From Anaeramoeba ignava (Eukaryota; Metamonada; Anaeramoebidae), in contig JAPDFW010000055.1 in the NCBI GenBank assembly GCA_028826165.1, forward strand, positions 265,501 through 329,500: a stretch of DNA of 64,000 nucleotides. The letters run 5' to 3'. How positions within the stretch are numbered: position 1 is the stretch's first letter; each line of letters opens with the position of its first letter. The position numbers and the translations under genes are program-made. The notes beneath the pieces are model-generated. The model did not search any database and was not told the DNA's origin. It saw nothing but the letters and a program-made list of their open reading frames with translations. Of the stretch, positions 56,829 through 64,000 are shown piece by piece.

Positions 56829-59288
56829 TTATTTCTTTTTTTGATTTGGTTCTTTTGAAAATAATTCATTTATTAATTCTTCAAGTGGAGCTAATTCTCT
56901 TTTTTGGATCAAATTAAATTCATTAACAAAATACATAAAATGTTTAAAACAAGCATTAGTATGACCTAAAGCACCTAATTGTTCAAGTTCTGTTGGATGA
57001 GAATAATAGATATCTTTTTTTTTTTAAAAAATTTAAATGAAAAAAAATTAAATGAAAAAAAATTAAATGAAAAAAATTAAATGAAAAAAAATTAAATGAA
57101 AAAAAAGTGGAACAAAAAATTTTTTTTGATAAATTTTAATTACGAGCATAAATTCGAAATAATCTTTTTGTAATTTGGGAAATTATTGAAAAGAAATCTT
57201 CTGGAAATTGATCTGCTGTTGGAAATATTTGTTCATTGTTTAAAAGATCTTGTACCCAATCTAATAATTCTGTAATGTATTCTGGTGCTGATAATTTTGT
57301 TGGTTTTTTATATTTTTGATTATCCATCCATAGATATTCATATTTTTTTCCTGCTGACATAACTGGACAACTTTCTTTTGTGCAAAATTGTTGAATACTT
57401 CCATAAATGAGTAATATTTGATTAAAGAAATCAACAACTAATTTATAATTAAATTTAAAATTAAATTTAAAATTAAATTAATAATTATATTTATAATTAA
57501 ATTTATAATTAAATTTATAATTAAATTTATAATTAAATTTATAATTAAATTTATAATTAAATTTATAATTAAATTTATAATTAAATTTATAATTAAATTT
57601 ATAATTAAATTTATAATTAAATTTATAATTATATTTACAATTAAATTTACAATTAAATTTAAAATTAAATTTATAATTAAATTTATAATTAAATTAATAA
57701 TTAAATTTATAATTAAATTTATAATTAAATATATAATTATATTTATAATTATATTTATAATTCAATTTATAATTAAATATATAATTATATTTATAATTAA
57801 ATTTATAATTAAATTTATAATTTATATTAATAATTAAATTTATAATTAAAATTTATAATTAAATTTTAAAATTAAATTTATAATTAAATTTATAATTAAA
57901 TTTATAATTAAATTTATAATTAAATTTATAATTAAATTTATAATTAAATTTATAATTAAATTTAAAATTAAATTAATCATATTTATAATTAAATTTATAA
58001 TTAAATTTATAATTAAATTTATAATTAAATTTATAATTAAATTTATAATTATATTTATAATTATATTTATAATTATATTTATAATTATATTTTATAATTA
58101 TATTTATAATTAAATTTATAATTAAATTTATAATTAAATTTATAATTAAATTTATAATTAAATTTATAATTAAATTTATAATTAAATTTATTAAATTTAT
58201 AATTAAATTTATAATTAAATTTATAATTAAATTTATAATTAAATTTATAATTAAATTTATAATTAAATTTATAATTAAATTTATAATTAAATATATTTAT
58301 ATTTTATATTTATTTATAATTAAATTTATAATTAAATTTATAATTAAATTTATAATTAAATTTATAATTAAATTTATAATTAAATTTAAAATTAAATTTA
58401 AAATTAAATTTATAATTAAATTTATAATTGAATTTATAATTAAATTTATAATTAAATTTATAATTAAATATAATTAAATTTATAATTAAATTTATAATTA
58501 AATTTATAATTAAATTTATAATATTTATAATTAAATTTATAATTAAATTTATAATTAAATTTATAATTAAAATTTATAATTAAATTTATAATTAAATTTA
58601 CAATCAAATTTATAATTATATTTATAATTAAATTTATAATTAAATTTATAATTAAATTTATAATTAAATTTATAATTAAATTTATAATTAAATTTATAAT
58701 TAAATTTATAATTAAATTTATAATTAAATTTATAATTAAATTTATAATTAAATTTATAATTAAATTTATAATTAAATTTATAATTAAATTTATAATTAAA
58801 TTTATAATTAAATTTATAATTAAATTTATAATTAAATTTATAATTATATTTATAATTAAATTTAAAATTATAATTAAAATTGAAATAGAAATTAAATTTA
58901 TAATTAAATTTATAATTAAATTTATAATTAAATTTATAATTAAATTTATAATTAAAATTGAAATAGAAATTATATTTATAATTACTATTCACAGCTAACC
59001 AATCTTCTTTACTTTCTCCATCAGGAAGAGTAACAGCTTCACGAAGGTTTGATGCATGAATTGTTTCTTTAGCAAGTTGATGTAATTGATGGCGTTTTGA
59101 ACCTTTGCGAAATCTCTTTTTAGGACGAAAAGTTAATGATTTTTTGTTTTTTGAACTTATTTTTTTGTTTTTGTTTTTGTTTTTGTTTTATTTATTTGAA
59201 GAATTTTTTTAATAATAAAGAAAAAATTTTTTTTTGTGAGAAAATGTAAAAAATAAAAATTTTATATTCACAAAACTTACAAATCCAT
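56829..59288 (-). CDS. MOB1-type kinase activator
   Basis: Four exons (59281-59288, 58986-59155, 57144-57437, 56829-57013) join in frame to 218 residues, against 216 in animals and yeasts. The first exon is only 8 nt (ATG GAT TT) followed by a perfect GTAAGT donor. Motifs are LTFRPKKRF, NLREAVTLPDGESKEDWLAVN, VDFFNQILLIYGSIQQFCTK, ESCPVMSAGKKYEYLW, SAPEYITELLDWVQ, RLFRIYAHIYYSH and ACFKHFMYFVNEFNLI. All four zinc ligands are present (two Cys in FCTKESC, two His in AHIYYSH). MOB1 activates NDR/LATS kinases in Hippo-type and mitotic-exit signalling. Intron 2 (57438-58985) is 1.5 kb of a 12-bp repeat. The start codon choice rests on frame, splice quality and protein length. Confidence 0.92.
57440..58980. 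repeat. TTTATAATTAAA minisatellite in MOB1 intron 2
   Basis: About 125 copies of a 12-bp unit, ATTTATAATTAA, very uniform, with a few AATTATATTTATA variants. It fills the intron of the MOB1 gene. The minus-strand frame reading Asn-Tyr-Lys-Phe repeats is an artefact of the unit. Confidence 0.93.
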
Positions 59289-60326
59289 TGAGAAAAAAAA
59301 AATGGAAAATGATTTTTTTTTTTTTAAAATTATTTTTTTGCTTTTTCTCCATTTTTTTTTATTTTTTTATTTTTTTAAAAAAATTTATTTTTTCCTTTTT
59401 ATTCCTTTCCATTTTTTCCCAAATCTCAAAATAATTAAATATTTATTTATAAATTTTAATAAATTAATTTTTTATTTATTTATAAATTTTAATAAATAAA
59501 TGAGGAAATTCCACTTTTTTAATTAGATTTATTTTAATTAAATATTTATTTATAAATTATTAATAAATTAATTATTTATTTGATTCTTCTTTTTTAATTA
59601 ATAAATAAATGAGGAAATTCCACTTTTTTATTTAGATTTATTTTAATCTAATATTTATTTATAAATTATTAATAAATTAATTATTTATTTGATTTATTTG
59701 ATTTCTTTTTTTTTAATTAAATTTTTATTGACTTAAAATCATTCCCCTTTTTTAATTTTAATTTTAATTAATAAATAAATGTGGAAATTCCACTTTTTAA
59801 TTAGATTTATTTTAATTTAAATATTTATTTATAAATTATTAATAAATTGATTATTTATTTGATTTCTTTTTATTTAGATTTATTTTAATTTAATATTTAT
59901 TTATAAATTATTAATAAATTAAATATTTCATTCTCTTTTGATTAGATTTATTTTAATTTATTATTTATTTATAAATTATTTATAAATTAATTATTTATTT
60001 CATTCTTCTTTTTGATTAGATTTATTTTAATTTAATATTTATTTATAAATTATTTATAAATTAATTATTTATTTGATTTCTTTTTTTTAATTAAATTTTT
60101 ATTGACTTAAAATCATTCCCCTTTTTTTAATTTTAATTTTAATTTTAATTTTAATTTTAATTTAATTTTAAATTTAATTTTAATTTTAATTTTAATTTTA
60201 ATTTTAATTTTATTTTAAAAACCTTTTTTGTTTTTTACATTTTAAATAAAAAGATCTTTTTAATTTTTAAAAAGTTTTTCATTTTTTTTTCATTTATTTT
60301 TTTTTTATTTCCAAGTGTGTATAAAA
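59289..60326. repeat. Composite AT repeat with GAGGAAATTCCACTTTTT blocks
   Basis: 59410-60100 holds longer-period, imperfect units built from AGATTTATTTTAATTTA, AATATTTATTTATAAATTA and TTAATTATTTATTTGA. The AGATTTATTTT anchor recurs near 59525, 59634, 59804, 59876, 59944 and 60018. Three units also carry (A/T)GAGGAAATTCCACTTTTT or a GTGGAAATTCCACTTTTT form (59500, 59608, 59780). 60125-60210 is (TTTTAA)n. The end is T-rich, leading to the gene at 60327. Confidence 0.8.
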
Positions 60327-63229
60327 ATGAATCAAAATAAACCGAATGAAGAAATAGACTTCTGGGAAGCAGTTGAGAAAAACAACATTATACAACTAAA
60401 GAAGCATAAAAAGCAATTAATTTTACAGAAAAACAACTCAAATCAAACACTTCTTCATTTTGCATGTATCAAAAGAGCCAAAATTGAAATTCTCAAACTT
60501 TTAATCAAGAAAATCAACGTAAATGCGAAGGACTTGTTCAACAAAACAGCACTGCATTATGCGTGCGAAAAAAAGCCAACAAAACCCATATTGACTTTAC
60601 TAGTCAAACAAGGAGCAAATGTGAATGCAGAGGATAACGAGCGCCACTTGCCTCTACACATTATATGCACAAGAAAACGCATAACGGACAAAGAACTCGC
60701 GCTCGTCATCTCACCTGAAACAAACATTAATGCGCAGGACAAGGACCATAAGACTCCACTTCATTACGCCTGCGAATACAAACTTCGTTGGGAAATTGTC
60801 GACCAATTAATAAAAAGGGGAGCAAAAATCGATTTGCCAGATGTCTCTGTCAGACTGCCTTTGCATTTTTGTTGTCAAAATGGATCCGACTTGCAGATCA
60901 TTGATATTTTGACAAAGACACCCGAAGCTATCAATGCCAAAGACGCGCTGGGAAGATCGCCTTTGCATTTGGCTTCTATTTACGGGATGAGTTACGAGGC
61001 CACAAAGCTTCTAATCGAAAGAGGAGCGGTTGTCAATGCCAAAGATGCTGCCAAGAAAACAGCACTTCATTATGAATGTGAATTTGGCAACCGCAAAAAT
61101 GTTATTGAGCTTTTTTTGGAAAAGGGAGCTGTCCCGAATCCAAAAGATGGAAACGGAATGACCCCCTTAATTATTCTTTTTGAGAAGCGTGAATTGTCGG
61201 ATACCCCCAGAATCCTTATTGAAAACGGTGCTGATCTTTTTGCACAAGATCAAAATTCGCTTAATTGCCTTCATCATGCTTGTCGAAATAAAATCCAACC
61301 GCAAATTTTGAACATGATCATCGAAAAGGGGATCGATGTCAACTCTCCAGACGCTCTTGGAAAAACCCCTCTCCATCATATTTGCGAGACTTATCCTGAG
61401 CCTGAGGCTCTGAAATTGCTTATTCAAAAAGGCGCAAATGTCAACAGCCAAGATGCCCATTTGCAGACGCCTCTTCATTATCTTTGCCTCTCTTCCTCCT
61501 CACGAGAGTTGTTCACCATTCTTCTCGATTCGGGCGCTGATCTCTCGCTTGCTGATTCCAAAAAAGAAACCCCTCTTCATTATTCTTGCAAAAAATCGGG
61601 AAGTAAACCGATACTCGAGCTGTTTCTGACCTACCAAGGCGACATCTATTCCACCGACCAGGACAACAAAACCCTTTTGCACGTTGCTTGTGAGTACGGC
61701 ATCGATATCGACACAATGGATTTTCTTATTCTTCAGGGAATTTCGATCGATGCTCGCGATAAAAAAAATCAAACTCCTTTGCATTATGCTTGTCAACACA
61801 ATGGAGATCTTAGTTTCAAAACAATCCAGTTTCTTTTTGAGCGCGGAGCCAAGATCAACACCCAGGATCTTGACGGAAAAACGCCTTTGCATTGTGTTTG
61901 CGAGCAAAATCCCAATTTCGAAATTGTTAGTTTTTTGATCCAAAATAACGCCGATATTAACATCAAAACGAATGAGAATAAATTTCCGTTGCATTTCGCT
62001 TGTGAGAAATCTGCACATGCAAACGTTCTCAACTTATTGACAAACGCAGAAACCATGAACGCGCTTGATAGCAATCACCAAACACCATTGACATATGCCT
62101 GCATTGCGCGTGCCGAGCTCGATGTGTTCCAGTTTCTGGTACAGAAAGGAGCGGATGTGAACACAAAGAATTTCTATCATCATTCACCATTGCACTTCTT
62201 GTGTCTCAACAGAGCAAGTATCGAGATTGTCCAGCTTTTTATTAAATCGGGAGCAAATGTGGAACAAAAAGATCATTATTTAAGATCCCCTCTTCATTTT
62301 GCCTGCAAAAATAACGGTGACCAAAAAGTCATCAATTTTTTAATCCAATCCGGCGCAAATATTCATTCCAAGGATTATTACAATAAAACCCCTCTTTGCT
62401 ATGCTGCCGAGAACGTAGATTTTGACATTGTGCGTCTTCTACTTTCTTACGACTCGACTCTTTACGGACTTGATTTCGACTCACTTGATCCAAAAATCAG
62501 CAAATTGATCCAAACTCACTACTCCGTGATTGCTGATTTCCAGAACCTTCTCTCTTCCAACCTCCAGACAAACATCACATGCAAGTGCAAAAATGGGATA
62601 ATTTCCCTTCATTCTCACATTCTTCATTGCCGTTTTTGTGATCTTTCTTTGCCAAATAACGAGCTTGTTTTTGAGACAATAAAATCCAAGTTGGATCTTG
62701 TTTGCAATCAGCACAGTATCGAAGAAGCAACTGATTTTTTCATGTTTGTCTATTCCGGTTTTGTTGATCTCTATAACCCTGAAAAGGGTGTTAAAGCAGT
62801 TTCTCAATTTGTGAATCAACTTGGTTTTGACAGCTCATGGATTAACCGCAAAAAAGGTCGAAAAAATCTGCTTAAAGATTTGAATCTTTTGTATTTGGAC
62901 ACAAATTCAATGGATTTTGAAATTGTTGTTGGTGGAGATGAGGTTATGGCTCATAAAGCCGTTCTTCTTGCTCGATCCAATTTTACCGTTCAATGTTTGG
63001 ATCACTTTCAAAAAATCAACGTTTTGATGTTGTTGATGATTCAACTGGCAAATCTTTAAAAACTTTGACTGAACTTGTTCAATTCTTTTATTTGGACCAA
63101 ATTTCTTCTGATCTTTCAAATCAAACTCTTTATGAATTGGCTGATGTAAAAGATATTTTTCAATTAAATATGTTCTCTAATCTTAGTTATCAACTTGAAG
63201 AATTTCATTTTTTCAATAAGAAAAAGTAA
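60327..63229 (+). CDS. Intronless ankyrin-BTB protein with a late frameshift
   Basis: From the ATG at 60327 the frame encodes ankyrin repeats to about residue 710 (such as TALHYACEKKPTKPIL, GANVNAEDNERHLPLH, INAQDKDHKTPLHYACEY). A worn BTB domain follows, then the second BTB (MDFEIVVGGDEVMAHKAVLLARS). At about 62977-62986 one base appears to be missing in the run AATTTTACC. The original frame then ends after unrelated residues at 63059, while the +2 frame continues the BTB (RSMFGSLSKNQRFDVVDDS, LVQFFYLDQISSDLS) to 63229, matching its paralogues. With the break allowed for, it is about 967 residues. Base composition is less AT-rich than in genes A and B. Paralogue of the gene at 12686; the linker between repeats is seven residues, encoded without introns. 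Confidence 0.88.
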
Positions 63230-63309
63230 AGATTCTTTTTTCTTTTTTTCTTTTTTTCTTTTATTGAGTAGAATAATTTCTTTTTTTTTTAATCATGTTC
63301 CACTTTTTT

Positions 63310-64000
63310 TTTTCTTTTTGAAATAAATTTTAAATCAATTTTAAATAAATTTTAAATCAATTTTAAATCAATTTTAAATCAATTTTAAATTAATTTTAAA
63401 TCAATTTTAAATCAATTTTAAATCAATTTTAAATCAATTTTAAATCAATTTTAAATCAATTTTATATCAATTTTAAATCAATTTTAAATCAATTTTAAAT
63501 CAATTTTAAATCAATTTTAAATCAATTTTAAATCAATTTTAAATCAATTTTATATCAATTTTATATCAATTTTAAATCAATTTTAAATCAATTTTAAATC
63601 AATTTTAAATCAATTTTATATCAATTTTAAATCAATTTTAAATCAATTTTAAATCAATTTTAAATCAATTTTAAATCAATTTTAAATTATTTTTAAATCA
63701 ATTTTAAATCAATTTTAAATCAATTTTAAATCAATTTTAAATCAATTTTATATCAATTTTAAATTAATTTTAAATCAATTTTATATCAATTTTAAATCAA
63801 TTTTAAATCAATTTTAAATCAATTTTAAATCAATTTTAAATCAATTTTATATCAATTTTAAATCAATTTTAAATCAATTTTAAATCAATTTTAAATCAAT
63901 TTTGAATTTTAAATCAATTTTAAATCAATTTTAAATCAATTTTATATCAATTTTAAATCAATTTTAAATCAATTTTAAATTATTAATTTTAAATCAATTT
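63310..64000. repeat. AAATCAATTTT minisatellite
   Basis: More than 55 copies of an 11-bp unit, AAATCAATTTT (variants ATATCAATTTT, AAATTAATTTT), run to the end of the window just downstream of the last ankyrin-BTB gene. The array continues past the window edge. Confidence 0.95.

Noticed and set aside
56711-56917. Plus-strand Lys-rich small frame
   Set aside because: It overlaps the 3' end of MOB1 antisense and is an A-tract artefact.
58567-58992. Minus-strand frame with Asn-Tyr-Lys-Phe tetrapeptide repeats
   Set aside because: It lies in the repeat-filled second intron of MOB1, whose exons join correctly only if it is removed.
1-64000. tRNA, rRNA, vault RNA or telomere repeats
   Set aside because: No cloverleaf-like GC-bearing segment, A/B box pair or telomeric G-strand repeat was recognised by eye. 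The noncoding sequence is nearly pure A+T.

Overview
The window is nuclear DNA of a very AT-rich microbial eukaryote. Most genes are broken by short GT-AG introns, typically 55-90 nt, and use ordinary stop codons (TAA and TGA). The protein set includes ankyrin-BTB proteins, a RasGEF, a Rab GTPase, two MOB adaptors, major vault protein, HMG-box protein and a beta-alpha fused NAD(P) transhydrogenase. Together these point to an amoeboid or amoeboflagellate protist, possibly an anaerobic one such as Anaeramoeba; that placement is inference. No rRNA, tRNA, CRISPR array or transposase gene was seen.

Layout, left to right: the 3' exon of an unrecognised gene (+, 1578-1886); a MOB4/phocein-like gene (+, 2159-4302); major vault protein (+, 4604-7335); a 2.8-kb minisatellite; a small unrecognised gene (-, 10595-11086); a ~146-bp satellite; an intronless ankyrin-BTB gene (+, 12686-15862); a RasGEF with a huge hexapeptide coiled coil (-, 16092-21348); a ~2,190-residue Gln/Asn-rich protein (+, 21486-28141); arginyl-tRNA synthetase (+, 28714-30999); a small membrane protein (+, 31530-31775); a GNAT acetyltransferase (-, 31963-32536); a Rab (+, 32680-35684); transhydrogenase (+, 36632-40100); dCTP deaminase (+, 40571-43595); a two-HMG-box protein (+, 43919-44743); an intron-rich ankyrin-BTB gene A (-, 44906-48753); an acyl-protein thioesterase (-, 50312-51204); a coiled-coil protein with a possible PAS-like N-terminus (+, 51310-52768); an intron-rich ankyrin-BTB gene B (-, 52882-56699); MOB1 (-, 56829-59288); and a second intronless ankyrin-BTB gene (+, 60327-63229).

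The main finding is in genes A and B. Each ankyrin repeat is one 96-99 nt phase-0 exon. The introns between these exons are themselves interrupted, 25 times in all, by an acceptor and a donor exactly 3 nt apart (TAG-NNN-GTAAA on the coding strand). Taking each NNN as a one-codon exon restores the seven-residue linker between ankyrin repeats that the two intronless paralogues use. These therefore look like real single-codon microexons, normally two per linker. I know of no described gene family with such an array.

A second theme is in-place growth of low-complexity DNA. Nearly every gap and long intron carries its own A+T repeat unit (6-14 bp, 43 bp or 146 bp). One Rab intron holds a decaying copy of the neighbouring intron and exon. 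Coding regions expand in the same way (RasGEF hexapeptide, NQKPIQ tracts, KENLKEN inserts). Five single-base reading-frame breaks occur in otherwise intact genes; assembly error is the simplest explanation.
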